Source: Thiohalobacter sp. (GTDB lineage Bacteria > Pseudomonadota > Gammaproteobacteria > Thiohalobacterales > Thiohalobacteraceae). From it: a stretch of DNA of 64,000 bases. The stretch spans positions 1 to 64,000 of the forward strand of contig NZ_JALTON010000018.1 of the NCBI RefSeq assembly GCF_027000115.1. The letters are read 5' to 3'. Positions within the stretch are counted from its first letter, which is position 1. Each line of letters starts with the position of its first letter. Below the pieces are notes generated by a model. It was given only the letters and a program-made list of their open reading frames with translations. It did not search any database and was not told the DNA's origin. The position numbers and the translations under genes were made by a program. This document shows, one piece after another, positions 47,542 through 56,741 of this stretch.

Positions 47542-48495
47542 ATGACCCTGCGACTCGGCATCCTGATGGACCCCATCGGGCACATCAAGATCCACAAGGA
47601 CAGCAGCTTCGCCATGCTGCTGGCGGCGCAGCGACGCGGCTGGCGGCTGGGCTACATGGAACAGGGCGACCTGTTCCTGCGCGGCGGCCGCGCCTACGCC
47701 CACCTGTGCCCGCTGACGGTTCGCGACGACCCGCACCACTGGCATGAACTGGGCGAACCCGCGCTGACCCCGCTGGACCACCTGGACGTGATCCTGATGC
47801 GCAAGGACCCGCCGGTGGACATGGAGTACATGGCCACCACCTACATCCTCGAACGCGCCGAGGCCGAGGGCGTGCGGGTGGTCAACCGGCCGGCCAGCCT
47901 GCGCGACATCAACGAAAAGCTGTTCACCGCCTGGTTCGAGCACTGCTGCCCGCCGACCCTCGTCAGCCGCAACGCCACCGACCTGCGTGCCTTTCTCGAC
48001 GAACAGGGCGACATCATCCTCAAGCCGCTGTATGGCATGGGCGGCGCCTCGATCTTCCGCGTCGGGCGCGAGGACCCGAACGTCAGTGTCATCATCGAGA
48101 CCCTCACCGACCACGGCCGCCGCTATACCATGGCCCAGGCCTTCATCCCCGAGATCACTGCCGGCGACAAGCGCATTCTGCTGGTCGATGGCGAACCCGT
48201 GCCCTATGCCCTGGCCCGCATCCCGGCGCCGGGCGAGACCCGCGGCAATCTGGCCGCCGGCGGCCGCGGCGAGGGCGTGCCGCTCTCGGCGCGAGACCGC
48301 TGGATCGCCGAGCAGGTCGGCCCCGAGCTGCGCCGGCGCGGGGTGCTGTTCGCGGGTCTGGACGTGATCGGCGACTGGCTGACCGAGATCAACGTCACCA
48401 GCCCCACCTGCATCCGCGAACTCGACCGCATCTATGGCCTGGACATCGCCGGTGACCTGATGGACCGCATCGCGGCGGGACTCGATGCGCGCTGA
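47542..48495 (+). CDS. gshB: Glutathione synthase
   Basis: A 317-residue ATP-grasp ligase adding glycine to gamma-glutamylcysteine. The N-terminal LGILMDPIGHIKIHKDSSFAML, VILMRKDPPVDMEYMATTYIL, LKPLYGMGGASIFRV, RRRGVLFAGLDVIGDWLTEINVTSPTC are diagnostic for GshB. Its last 11 bases overlap the apbE start. Confidence 0.96.
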   Translation: MTLRLGILMDPIGHIKIHKDSSFAMLLAAQRRGWRLGYMEQGDLFLRGGRAYAHLCPLTVRDDPHHWHELGEPALTPLDHLDVILMRKDPPVDMEYMATTYILERAEAEGVRVVNRPASLRDINEKLFTAWFEHCCPPTLVSRNATDLRAFLDEQGDIILKPLYGMGGASIFRVGREDPNVSVIIETLTDHGRRYTMAQAFIPEITAGDKRILLVDGEPVPYALARIPAPGETRGNLAAGGRGEGVPLSARDRWIAEQVGPELRRRGVLFAGLDVIGDWLTEINVTSPTCIRELDRIYGLDIAGDLMDRIAAGLDAR

Positions 48496-49543
48496 GACCG
48501 CCACCGGCGCCCTGCTCATCCTCGCCCTGCTGCTGGGTGCCTGCACAGCACCCGAGCCACAGGTGGCGCGACGCGACTTCTTCGCCATGGGCACCCTGGT
48601 CTCGGTCAGCCTGGCCGGGCTGCCGGCGGAACGGGCCGAGGCCCTGTTCGATGCCGTCGAGGCCGATTTCGCCGAACGCCACCGGCAGTGGCATGCCTGG
48701 GAGGAAAGCCCGCTGGTGCGGCTGAACCGCGCCCTGCCCTCCGGCGACTGGGTGCCGCTGGACCCCGTGCTGACCCCACTGATGGCGCCCGCCATCCGCC
48801 TGTCGGTACAGAGCGAACACCTGTTCAATCCCGCCATCGGCCGGCTGATCGCCCTCTGGGGATTTCACAACGAGGCGTTCGAGCCGAAGCTGCCGGACCC
48901 CGACGCCATCCGCGAGCTGGTGGCCGCCGATCCCCGCATGACCGACCTGGAACTCGACGGCGAGCGGGTGCGCAGCCGCAACCCCGCGGTCCAGCTCGAC
49001 TTCGGCGGCTTCGCCAAGGGCTATACCCTGGACGAGGTCATCGAGGCGCTGCGCCGCGAGGGTGCCGCGCATGCGGTGGTCAATGCCGGCGGCGACCTGC
49101 GCGCCATCGGCCGTCACGGCGACCGTCCCTGGCGCATCGGCATCCGCCACCCGCGCGCCGACCGGGTGCTGGGCATGATCGAGGTCAGCGGCGACGAGAG
49201 CGTGTTCACCTCCGGCGACTACGAGCGTGGTTTCGAGATCGACGGCCGGCGCTATCACCACATCATCGACCCACGCACCGGCTGGCCGGCCACCGGCAGC
49301 CAGTCCGTCACCGTGCTGCACCGCTCGGCGGCCGTCGCCGACGCCGCCGCCACGGCCCTGTTCGTGGCCGGCCCCCGCGACTGGCGGCGCATCGCCCGCC
49401 GCATGGGCATCGAGGCCGTGCTGCTGATCGACGCCGAGGGCCGCGCCCACCTGACCCCGGCCATGGCGGCCCGGGTGCGGTTCGCGGAACCTCCGCCGCC
49501 GAGCATCGTCGAAGCCCTCGATGAGACGCCGCGCGCGCAATGA
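48485..49543 (+). CDS. apbE: FAD:protein FMN transferase (ApbE) lipoprotein
   Basis: 352 residues. A lipoprotein signal peptide ends in LLLGAC, so it is anchored outside the inner membrane. The ApbE domain shows FFAMGTLVSVSLAG, LDFGGFAKGYTLD, VNAGGDLRAIG and YHHIIDPRTGWPA, including the Mg-binding Asp region. It covalently attaches FMN to Rnf/Nqr-type subunits or other exported flavoproteins; no such target is in the window. ATG at 48485 inside the end of gshB. Confidence 0.93.
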   Translation: MRAETATGALLILALLLGACTAPEPQVARRDFFAMGTLVSVSLAGLPAERAEALFDAVEADFAERHRQWHAWEESPLVRLNRALPSGDWVPLDPVLTPLMAPAIRLSVQSEHLFNPAIGRLIALWGFHNEAFEPKLPDPDAIRELVAADPRMTDLELDGERVRSRNPAVQLDFGGFAKGYTLDEVIEALRREGAAHAVVNAGGDLRAIGRHGDRPWRIGIRHPRADRVLGMIEVSGDESVFTSGDYERGFEIDGRRYHHIIDPRTGWPATGSQSVTVLHRSAAVADAAATALFVAGPRDWRRIARRMGIEAVLLIDAEGRAHLTPAMAARVRFAEPPPPSIVEALDETPRAQ

Positions 49544-49591
49544 AGCCGTCGGGGCTATCATGAGGTACGAACGCCAGGAAGCCGAACCCGG

Positions 49592-50419
49592 ATGACCCTC
49601 TACCAGGAGAACAACGAGGCCCTCGTCGTCAGCCTGTTGCTGGCGCTGGCGCTGCACGCCCTCATCATCCTCGGCGTGGCCTTCGAACCGGAGGATGGCA
49701 AGCGCAATCCGCCGGTGCCGACGCTCGACATCGCACTCGTGCCCCGCACCAATACCGAGACGCCCGACCAGGCCGAATACCTGGCCGCCCACAGCCAGAG
49801 CGGTGCGGGCAACACCCGCGAGCGGGTCGAGGCGCAGATGGCCCAGGAGGCCCGCGTCCGCAACGCACCGCCGCCGGAACCGGCACCGCCCGAGCCGGAA
49901 GTGCTCACCCGGACCCGATCGGACACCCGGATCGAGGTTGCCGACCTGAACACCGCGCCCGCCAGGCCCACGCCGACCGCGGCGGAACTGATCGAACGCA
50001 GCATGGAGCTGGTCACCCTCGACGAACAGATCCGCCAGTCCATGCAGGCCTATGCCGAGCGTCCGCGCCAGACCTTCATCTCCGCGGCCACCCGCGAGTT
50101 CAAGTACGCCAACTATATGAACGACTGGGTGAACAAGGTGGAACGGGTCGGCAACCTCAACTACCCCGACGAGGCCCGCCGCCGCGGCCTCAGCGGCAGC
50201 CTGCTGCTTGACGTGGCGCTCAATCCAGACGGCAGCATCCACAGCATCACCGTCCTGCGTCCCTCCGGACACAAGGTGCTGGACGATGCCGCCATCAACA
50301 TCGTGCGCCTGGCCGCACCTTTCCCGCCGCTGCCCGACGACATTCGCCGGGATACCGACATCCTGCACATCACCCGCACCTGGGAATTCCTCAGCAGCGG
50401 CCTGTCCACCCGCCGCTGA
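49592..50419 (+). CDS. TonB-family energy transducer
   Basis: A 275-residue protein with one N-terminal transmembrane helix (about 11-30, ALVVSLLLALALHALIILG), a proline/glutamate-rich periplasmic linker (PPPEPAPPEPE) and a C-terminal TonB domain (LNYPDEARRRGLSGSLLLDVALNPDGSI). It would energise outer-membrane transporters through ExbBD, not present here. Less proline-rich than enterobacterial TonB and placed downstream of glutathione genes, as in several gammaproteobacteria. Confidence 0.85.
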   Translation: MTLYQENNEALVVSLLLALALHALIILGVAFEPEDGKRNPPVPTLDIALVPRTNTETPDQAEYLAAHSQSGAGNTRERVEAQMAQEARVRNAPPPEPAPPEPEVLTRTRSDTRIEVADLNTAPARPTPTAAELIERSMELVTLDEQIRQSMQAYAERPRQTFISAATREFKYANYMNDWVNKVERVGNLNYPDEARRRGLSGSLLLDVALNPDGSIHSITVLRPSGHKVLDDAAINIVRLAAPFPPLPDDIRRDTDILHITRTWEFLSSGLSTRR

Positions 50420-50464
50420 ACCCGCAATGCCCGGGCTTGCGGCCGTCCGCCCGCTTGCCGGATA

Positions 50465-50795
50465 CTAGCCCGAAAGTTGCACGAAGCCGCTGGGAACTGG
50501 AAACAGGCTCATGGGTACAAAGAACGTCTTTCGTATATCAGCAGGCAGCAGCTTGTTGCCAGACCGCTCTGCCGGCGTCTGCACGTCTGGCGCGCCCGAT
50601 CGCACCGCTTTTATTCTGGGCATCCTGCCCTCCACCCCTCCGGGGCCAAGGGCGCGAGGCGCCCTTGTTCAAAATCGCTCCCGGCGATTTTGTCACTCGA
50701 ACCGTAGCGAAAGCTACGCTTCTCGCTCCAAAGCGGCACGCTCGAACACGCCAGACGCACATCCATCCGGCAGCTTCGTGCAACTTTCGGGCTAG
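50465..50795. repeat. 331-bp element with terminal inverted repeats and internal hairpins
   Basis: The ends CTAGCCCGAAAGTTGCACG... (50465-50486) and 50774-50795 are 22-bp perfect inverted repeats. Inside are a nested 9-bp inverted pair (50584-50592/50749-50757), a 9-bp stem CAAGGGCGC/GCGCCCTTG (50647-50667), AAAATCG/CGATTTT (50671-50691), and a CGTAGC-GAAA-GCTACG hairpin with a GNRA loop (50703-50718). No transposase or credible gene is inside. It resembles a non-autonomous MITE-like or intergenic structured element, and ends five bases before the algH start. It fills nearly all of the 381-base gap after tonB. Confidence 0.75.
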
Positions 50796-50800
50796 GCGCC

Positions 50801-51364
50801 ATGGACCCGGGCCAGTCGCTGCGCAACCACTTCCTCATCGCCATGCCCACGCTGGCGGACCCGAACTTCTTTCACACCGTCACCTACATCTGTGAACACG
50901 ACGAGGAAGGTGCCATGGGCATCGTGGTCAACCGGCTCACCGACATGAGCCTGGGCGATATCTTCGCCCACATGCACATCGAGGCCCGCACGCCCGACGT
51001 CCCCGACCTGCCGGTGTTCCAGGGTGGCCCGGTGCAGCCCGAGCGCGGCTTCGTGCTGCACCAGCCGCTGGGCGACTGGGAGGCCACGCTCAGGGTGACC
51101 GAGGACATCGGACTCACCGCGTCCCAGGACATCCTCGAGGCCATGGCCGCCGGTCACGGCCCCTATCGCGCCCTGATCGCGCTCGGCTACGCCGGCTGGG
51201 GCGCCGGCCAGCTGGAGCAGGAGATGGCCGACAACGCCTGGCTGTCCGGTCCGGCCGACCCCACCATCCTGTTCGAGACGCCGGTCAAGGACCGCTGGGA
51301 GGCCGCGGCCCGGCTGATCGGGGTTGATGTGAACCTCATCTCGGGCGACACCGGGCATGCCTGA
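50801..51364 (+). CDS. algH: YqgE/AlgH family protein (UPF0301)
   Basis: A 187-residue member of the YqgE/AlgH family: [54 protein letters not shown], and [20 protein letters not shown]. Function is not settled; it is almost always next to ruvX. Start ATG at 50801, with the ribosome-binding region formed by the end of the inverted-repeat element. Overlaps ruvX by 8 bases. Confidence 0.93.
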   Translation: MDPGQSLRNHFLIAMPTLADPNFFHTVTYICEHDEEGAMGIVVNRLTDMSLGDIFAHMHIEARTPDVPDLPVFQGGPVQPERGFVLHQPLGDWEATLRVTEDIGLTASQDILEAMAAGHGPYRALIALGYAGWGAGQLEQEMADNAWLSGPADPTILFETPVKDRWEAAARLIGVDVNLISGDTGHA

Positions 51365-51791
51365 CCCGGCGGCGCACCCGCCCCGCACCCTGCTCGGCTT
51401 CGATTTCGGTACCCGTCGCATCGGGGTGGCGGTGGGCCAGGCGGTCACCGGCACCGCGCGCCCGCTGGTCACCCTCGATTGTCGCGACGGGGCCCCCGAC
51501 TGGGCTGCCATCGGCGCCCTGCTCGAGCAGTGGCAGCCGGACGCCCTGGTCGTCGGCCTGCCGCTGCTGGCCGACGGTTCCGAGGGCGAGACCTGCGAGG
51601 CCGCGCGGCGTTTCGCCAGACGCCTCGCCGGCAGGTATCATCTGCCCGTGCATCTTCAGGACGAACGACTCAGCTCCGCCGCCGCCGAGGCGGGCGGGGC
51701 GCGCGGCCGCGATATCGATGCCGAGGCGGCTGCACTCATTCTGGGCGACTGGCTGGCCCGACCCGACGAAGGAAACCCGCCGCATGACTGA
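51357..51791 (+). CDS. ruvX: Holliday junction resolvase-like protein RuvX/YqgF
   Basis: A 144-residue RNase H-fold protein: [43 protein letters not shown] and [13 protein letters not shown], containing the catalytic acidic residues of YqgF. The family acts in pre-16S rRNA 5' end processing and has been proposed as a resolvase. Overlaps algH and pyrR at both ends. Confidence 0.93.
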   Translation: MPDPAAHPPRTLLGFDFGTRRIGVAVGQAVTGTARPLVTLDCRDGAPDWAAIGALLEQWQPDALVVGLPLLADGSEGETCEAARRFARRLAGRYHLPVHLQDERLSSAAAEAGGARGRDIDAEAAALILGDWLARPDEGNPPHD

Positions 51792-52290
51792 CAGCAACGA
51801 GGTCACCATCCTCATCGACAAGATGGCCGCCGACCTGCGCGCGCTGCTCGCCGAACGCGGGCTGGACGACTACGCCATGGTCGGCATCCACACCGGCGGC
51901 GTCTGGGTCGCCGAGCGCCTGCACCGCATCCTGGGTGTCCCACAGCCGCTCGGCAGCCTGGACATCTCCTTCTACCGCGACGACTTCACCCGCATCGGCA
52001 TGAATCCGCAGGTCCGCCCCTCGGAACTGCCGTTCTCGGTGGACGACCGCCACATCGTCCTGGTCGATGACGTGCTGCACACCGGGCGCACCATACGCGC
52101 CGCCATGAACGAGATCTTCGACTACGGCCGCCCGGCCTCCATCCTGCTCGCGGTACTGGTCGAGCGCAGCGGCCGCGAGCTGCCCATCGAGGCCAACGTG
52201 GTCGGCCGCCACATGGAGCTGCGGGCGCAGGAGCACGTCAAGCTCACCGGGCCCGAGCCGCTGCTGCTGGAGGTCCAGACACAGCCATGA
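51784..52290 (+). CDS. pyrR: PyrR bifunctional pyrimidine regulator/uracil phosphoribosyltransferase
   Basis: A 168-residue PRTase-fold protein: [29 protein letters not shown], and the PRPP loop [17 protein letters not shown]. In Gram-positive bacteria PyrR binds pyr mRNA; in Pseudomonas-type operons it also regulates pyr genes. No clear attenuator is seen in this tightly packed operon, so its regulatory target here is unknown. Overlaps pyrB by 4 bases. Confidence 0.92.
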   Translation: MTDSNEVTILIDKMAADLRALLAERGLDDYAMVGIHTGGVWVAERLHRILGVPQPLGSLDISFYRDDFTRIGMNPQVRPSELPFSVDDRHIVLVDDVLHTGRTIRAAMNEIFDYGRPASILLAVLVERSGRELPIEANVVGRHMELRAQEHVKLTGPEPLLLEVQTQP

Positions 52291-53273
52291 GTCGCAACCT
52301 GCAGCTCGACGACCAGGGCCGACTGCGCCACTTCCTCACCATCGAGGGCCTGAACCGCCAGATCCTGACCGAGATCCTGGATACCGCCGAGTCCTTTTCC
52401 GGGGTCGCGGAACAACAGGTGAAGAAAGTGCCGCTGCTGCGCGGCAAGACCATTGTCAATCTCTTTTTCGAGGCCAGCACCCGCACCCGCACCACCTTTG
52501 AACTGGCCGCCAAGCGCCTGTCCGCCGACGTGCTCAACATCAACGTCAATGCCTCCTCGGCGGTCAAGGGCGAGACCCTGCTCGATACCCTGCGCAACCT
52601 GGAGGCCATGCACGTGGACATGTTCGTGGTGCGCCATGCCGACTCCGGCGCCGCCCATTTCATCGCCCGCCACGTGGCCCCGCACGTGAGCGTGCTCAAT
52701 GCCGGCGACGGCCGCCATGCCCACCCCACCCAGGCCATGCTGGACATGTTCACCATCCGCCGCGCCAAGGGCCCGGACTTCGGCCGCCTGCGGGTGGCCA
52801 TCGTCGGCGACATCCTGCATTCGCGCGTGGCCCGCTCGCAGATCCACGCCCTGAACCTGCTCAACACCGGCGAGGTGCGCATCGTCGCGCCGCGCACCCT
52901 GATCCCGGCCGAGGCCGAGAGCCTCGGTGTGCAGGTACATCACCGGCTGGAGGACGGCATCCGCGATGCCGACGTGATCATCATGCTGCGGCTGCAGCGC
53001 GAACGCATGCAGGGCGCGCTGCTGCCCAGCGAGCATGAATATTTCCGGCTGTTCGGCCTCACCGAGCAGCGCCTGGCACTGGCACGGCCCGATGTCACCG
53101 TGATGCACCCCGGCCCCATCAATCGCGGCGTGGAAATGGAATCGCGGGTCGCCGACGGGGTGCATTCGGTGATCCTGGATCAGGTCACTCATGGCATCGC
53201 CGTGCGCATGGCGGTGATGTCGCTGGCCATGGGCCGGCAACCTGCCGAACCGGCACGGGAGGTACCACAGTGA
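52287..53273 (+). CDS. pyrB: Aspartate carbamoyltransferase catalytic subunit
   Basis: A 328-residue ATCase of the Pseudomonas class, condensing carbamoyl phosphate and aspartate. The carbamoyl-phosphate loop [39 protein letters not shown] and [10 protein letters not shown] are intact. In this class the enzyme forms a dodecamer with the non-catalytic PyrC' encoded just downstream (GTGA overlap). ATG start. Confidence 0.96.
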   Translation: MSRNLQLDDQGRLRHFLTIEGLNRQILTEILDTAESFSGVAEQQVKKVPLLRGKTIVNLFFEASTRTRTTFELAAKRLSADVLNINVNASSAVKGETLLDTLRNLEAMHVDMFVVRHADSGAAHFIARHVAPHVSVLNAGDGRHAHPTQAMLDMFTIRRAKGPDFGRLRVAIVGDILHSRVARSQIHALNLLNTGEVRIVAPRTLIPAEAESLGVQVHHRLEDGIRDADVIIMLRLQRERMQGALLPSEHEYFRLFGLTEQRLALARPDVTVMHPGPINRGVEMESRVADGVHSVILDQVTHGIAVRMAVMSLAMGRQPAEPAREVPQ

Positions 53274-54580
53274 GCAGCGACCGCATCTCCATCCACGGCG
53301 GCCGGCTGTTCGATCCTGCCGGCCGGCTGGACCAGGAAGCAGCGCTCCACATCGCCGACGGCCGCATCGTCGGCATCGGCCGGACGCCGGACGGCTTCCG
53401 CGCCGACCGGGTACTGGACGCCGGCGGCTGCCTGGTCACCCCCGGGCTGGTGGACATGGCCGCGCGCCTGCGCGAGCCCGGACTGGAGCACAAGGCGACC
53501 ATCGAGAGCGAGACCCGCGCAGCCGCCGCCGCCGGCATCACCACCCTGTGCGTGCCGCCCGACACCCAGCCGGTACTGGACACACCGGCGGTCGCCGAGC
53601 TGATTCGCCGCCGCGCGGATGCCGCGGCCCAGGCCCGCGTGGTCTGCATCGGCGCCCTCACCCAGGGGCTGGGCGGCGAACAGCTGAGCGAAATGGCCGC
53701 GCTGCGCGACGCCGGCTGCTGCGGCGTGACCAACCTGTTCCACCCCCTGTCCAACACGCTGGTCCAGCGCCGCGCGCTGGAGTATGCGGCCACCTTCGAC
53801 CTCACCGTGTTCCTGCATCCCGAGGATCACTGGCTGGCGACCGGCGGCTGCGCCCACGAGGGCGCGGTGGCCACCCGGCTGGGCCTGCCCGGCATACCGG
53901 CAGCCGCCGAAACCGCAGCGGTCGCGCGTGATCTGGCCCTGATCGAACAGACCGGCGTGCGTGCCCACTTCTGCCGCCTGTCCACGGCCCGCGCGGTACA
54001 GATGATCGCCCGCGCCCGCTACGACGGCCTGCCCGTCACCGCCGACGTCGCCGCGCCCTACCTGTTCTTCACCGAACTGGACCTGGCCGACTTCGACAGC
54101 CGCTACCACGTGCATCCACCCTTCCGCACCCAGCGCGACCGCGAGGGCCTGCGCGCCGGGCTGGCCCGCGGCGCCATTGACGCCCTGTGTTCCGATCACC
54201 AGCCGCACGAGGCCGACGCCAAGATCGATCCCTTCCCTGCCACCGAGCCGGGCATCTCCGGCATCGACACCCTGCCGGGGCTGGGCCTGAAGCTGGTCGA
54301 CGAAGGCCTGCTCGATCTCGCCGACCTGATCGAGCGCCTCACCGCCGGCCCGGCGCGCGTACTCGGCCTTGAGGGCCTGGGAATCGGCCGGCTGGTGGAG
54401 GGCGGCGTCGCGGACGTGGCGGTGCTGGAACCCGATATCCCGTGGCAAGTCGACGAGAAGACCCTGCTCAGTGCGGGCAAGAACACCCCGCTGATCGGCT
54501 GGGAACTGCGTGGACGGGCACGCTACACCCTGGTCGAGGGCCGGCTGGTGCACTCGGCCACGGGCGACCCCGGGCGCTGA
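53270..54580 (+). CDS. pyrC': Non-catalytic dihydroorotase homologue PyrC'
   Basis: A 436-residue amidohydrolase-fold protein of the dihydroorotase family. The metal HxH motif that should read D-P-H-x-H-L-R is D62-M-A64-A-R66-L-R here, so both zinc-binding histidines are replaced. Other blocks ([28 protein letters not shown]) remain. This is the pattern of the pseudo-dihydroorotase that scaffolds Pseudomonas ATCase, so an active PyrC should be encoded elsewhere. GTG start overlapping the pyrB stop. Confidence 0.88.
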   Translation: MSSDRISIHGGRLFDPAGRLDQEAALHIADGRIVGIGRTPDGFRADRVLDAGGCLVTPGLVDMAARLREPGLEHKATIESETRAAAAAGITTLCVPPDTQPVLDTPAVAELIRRRADAAAQARVVCIGALTQGLGGEQLSEMAALRDAGCCGVTNLFHPLSNTLVQRRALEYAATFDLTVFLHPEDHWLATGGCAHEGAVATRLGLPGIPAAAETAAVARDLALIEQTGVRAHFCRLSTARAVQMIARARYDGLPVTADVAAPYLFFTELDLADFDSRYHVHPPFRTQRDREGLRAGLARGAIDALCSDHQPHEADAKIDPFPATEPGISGIDTLPGLGLKLVDEGLLDLADLIERLTAGPARVLGLEGLGIGRLVEGGVADVAVLEPDIPWQVDEKTLLSAGKNTPLIGWELRGRARYTLVEGRLVHSATGDPGR

Positions 54581-54626
54581 CTCGCCGCCCTTGCGGGGGC
54601 GACCGCGCCGCGCGCTTTCCCTGCGT

Positions 54627-54632
54627 TATAAT
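54627..54632 (+). promoter_or_regulatory. Possible -10 element (TATAAT) upstream of the PyrK-like gene
   Basis: A consensus TATAAT hexamer is present 26 bases before the start codon at 54659, which would give a leader of about 20 bases. No good -35 hexamer lies 16-18 bases upstream, so an activator or read-through from the pyr operon may be needed. Confidence 0.35.
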
Positions 54633-54658
54633 GCCCGCTCGCCAACCGGATACCCCGC

Positions 54659-55540
54659 ATGACCTTCAGCCACCCCGACCATCGCGGCACCATCCATGTC
54701 GAGGATGCGCCCATTCTCGATCACCAGCCGCATCCGGCGGGGCAGTGGATCCTGCGGGTGGCGGCGCCGCGCTGTGCGGCACGAGCGGAACCCGGCAGCT
54801 TCGCCCATCTGCGGGTGAGCCCGGAGCGTCCGATGCGCCGGCCGCTGTCGATCATGCGTACAGACCCCGAGGCCGGCTGGGTGGAATTCCTCTACAAGGT
54901 GGTCGGCGAGGGTACCCGGCTGCTGTCCGAGTGCCGGCCGGGCGAGTCGATCAGCCTGCTGGGCCCGATCGGCAACCCCTTCCGCCCCGACCCGGAGCGG
55001 CCGCGGACGCTGTTGCTCGGCGGTGGCGTGGGCATCCCGCCCATGGTCTTTCTGGCCGACCGCCTGCGGCGCGCGACCGGATTCCGTCCCTTCGTGATCA
55101 TGGGCTCGGAAGTCCCCTTCCCCTTCCATGCCCGCCCCTCCACCCTGCGCGTGCCGGGCATGCCCGATGGGGTCATCGCGGCCATGCCGCTGATGGAGGA
55201 CTGGGGCATCCCCAGCCGGCTGGCCAGCCTCAAGGGCTATCCGGGCTGTTTCGAGGGCTACATGACCGAGCTGGCCCGCGCCTGGCTGGCCGCACTGGAC
55301 GACCGCCATCGCGCGGAAGTGGAGATCTTCGCCTGCGGCCCGCACCCGATGCTGGAGGCCACCGCCCGGCTGGCCGCCGAATACAAACTGCCCTGCCAGG
55401 TGTCGCTGGAGGCGTTCATGGCCTGCGCGGTGGGTGGCTGCGCCGGCTGCACCGTGCCGGTGAACACGCCGGAAGGACCGGCGATGAAGCGGGTGTGCGT
55501 GGACGGTCCCGTGTTCGACGCCCGCGCCGTGTTCGGCTGA
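54659..55540 (+). CDS. PyrK-like FAD/2Fe-2S electron-transfer protein
   Basis: A 293-residue ferredoxin reductase-type protein. FAD-binding RRPLSIMRTD, LLGPIGNPF, NAD-binding LLLGGGVGIPPMVF, CGPHPML, and a C-terminal CX4CX2C...C cluster (CAVGGCAGC...KRVC) are all present. This is the arrangement of PyrK, the electron-transfer subunit of class 1B dihydroorotate dehydrogenase. It follows pyrB-pyrC', supporting a pyrimidine role, but no pyrD is in the window and most gammaproteobacteria use a quinone-linked PyrD. It may serve another partner. Confidence 0.8.
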   Translation: MTFSHPDHRGTIHVEDAPILDHQPHPAGQWILRVAAPRCAARAEPGSFAHLRVSPERPMRRPLSIMRTDPEAGWVEFLYKVVGEGTRLLSECRPGESISLLGPIGNPFRPDPERPRTLLLGGGVGIPPMVFLADRLRRATGFRPFVIMGSEVPFPFHARPSTLRVPGMPDGVIAAMPLMEDWGIPSRLASLKGYPGCFEGYMTELARAWLAALDDRHRAEVEIFACGPHPMLEATARLAAEYKLPCQVSLEAFMACAVGGCAGCTVPVNTPEGPAMKRVCVDGPVFDARAVFG

Positions 55541-55544
55541 ACGC

Positions 55545-56699
55545 CTATTTCGGAGCCTTGCGCGAAGCGACCTTGTATTGATCGCTCGGGTCCTGCAGGG
55601 CCAGGCCCTCGATGGCGTCGGCGAGCTGAGAGGGGTCTTCCTCGTCGAGCTTGATCATCAATCGCACCTCGTTGGGCGAATCGGCGTGATGCAGCGCATC
55701 CTCGTGGCTGATCTCGCCGGCCTTGTACAGCTCGTACAGGGCCTGGTCGAAGGTCTTCATGCCCTGCTGGTTGGAACGCCGCATCAGATCCTTGAGCTTG
55801 TGAATCTCGCCGTTGCGGATGTACTCGGCGGCCAGCGGGGTGTTGATCAGTACCTCCACCGCCGCACGCCGGCCACGGCCATCCCTCGTCGGTATCAGCT
55901 GCTGGGCGACGATGGCCTTGAGGTTCAGCGACAGGTCCATCAGCAACTGACTGCGCCGGTCCTCCGGGAAGAAGTTGATGATGCGGTCCAGCGCCTGGTT
56001 GGCATTGTTGGCATGCAGGGTGGACAGGCACAGGTGGCCGGTCTCGGCAAAGGCGATGGCATAGTCCATGGTCTCACGGGTACGGATCTCGCCGATCAGG
56101 ATGACGTCCGGCGCCTGGCGCAGGGTGTTCTTGAGACCGACCTCGTAGGACTCGGTATCCAGCCCCACCTCGCGCTGGGTGATGATGCAACTGCCATGCT
56201 GGTGGATGAACTCGATGGGATCCTCCAGCGTGACGATATGCCCCTCCCCGTTCTGGTTGCGATAGCCGATCATGCTGGCCAGCGAGGTGGACTTGCCGGT
56301 GCCGGTGGCACCGACAAAGATCACCAGACCACGCTTGGTCATGGCCAGGTTCTTGATGATGGGCGGCAGGTGCAGGGACTCGATGGTGGGAATGCGGGTC
56401 TCGATGCGGCGCAGCACCATGCCGGCATGGTTGCGCTGATAGAAGGCCGATACCCGGAAGCGCCCCAGCCCCGAGGCGCTGATGGCAAAGTTGCATTCGT
56501 GAGTCTGGTCGAACGCCTCCCGCTGGGTGGGCGTCATGGCGCTGTAGACCATTTCCCGCGCATCCTCCGGCGAGAAGGGGTCCTGCGATACCGCCCTGAT
56601 CTTGCCGTTGACCTTGATGCTGGGCGGCATCCCCGCGGTGATGAACAGGTCGGACGCCTTCTTCTCCACCACCAGCCTGAGCAGCTCTTGCAGATCCAT
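55545..56699 (-). CDS. pilU: Type IV pilus retraction ATPase PilU
   Basis: A 384-residue PilT-family ATPase. MDLQELLRLVVEKKASDLFI start, Walker A VGATGTGKSTS, LEDPIEFIHQH, LIGEIRTRETM and LSTLHANNANQ. PilU-like C-terminal extension (acidic, ending QYKVASRKAPK). It lies immediately after pilT on the same strand, as usual; PilU assists PilT-dependent retraction. Convergent with the PyrK-like gene, only 4 bases apart. Confidence 0.94.
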   Translation of the reverse strand: MDLQELLRLVVEKKASDLFITAGMPPSIKVNGKIRAVSQDPFSPEDAREMVYSAMTPTQREAFDQTHECNFAISASGLGRFRVSAFYQRNHAGMVLRRIETRIPTIESLHLPPIIKNLAMTKRGLVIFVGATGTGKSTSLASMIGYRNQNGEGHIVTLEDPIEFIHQHGSCIITQREVGLDTESYEVGLKNTLRQAPDVILIGEIRTRETMDYAIAFAETGHLCLSTLHANNANQALDRIINFFPEDRRSQLLMDLSLNLKAIVAQQLIPTRDGRGRRAAVEVLINTPLAAEYIRNGEIHKLKDLMRRSNQQGMKTFDQALYELYKAGEISHEDALHHADSPNEVRLMIKLDEEDPSQLADAIEGLALQDPSDQYKVASRKAPK

Positions 56700-56741
56700 G
56701 ATTGCGACCCCTCCCTCGCGACCAGCGCCGCGGCGGACCTC

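Noticed and set aside
45964-48837. 957-codon open frame on the minus strand across gshA and gshB
   Set aside because: It lies opposite two clear glutathione genes, has a composition typical of antisense frames in GC-rich DNA and no recognisable domain.
50465-50795. Small insertion sequence
   Set aside because: Too short for a transposase and no credible reading frame; kept only as a MITE-like element.
53270-54580. Active dihydroorotase PyrC
   Set aside because: Both metal-binding histidines of the HxH motif are replaced.
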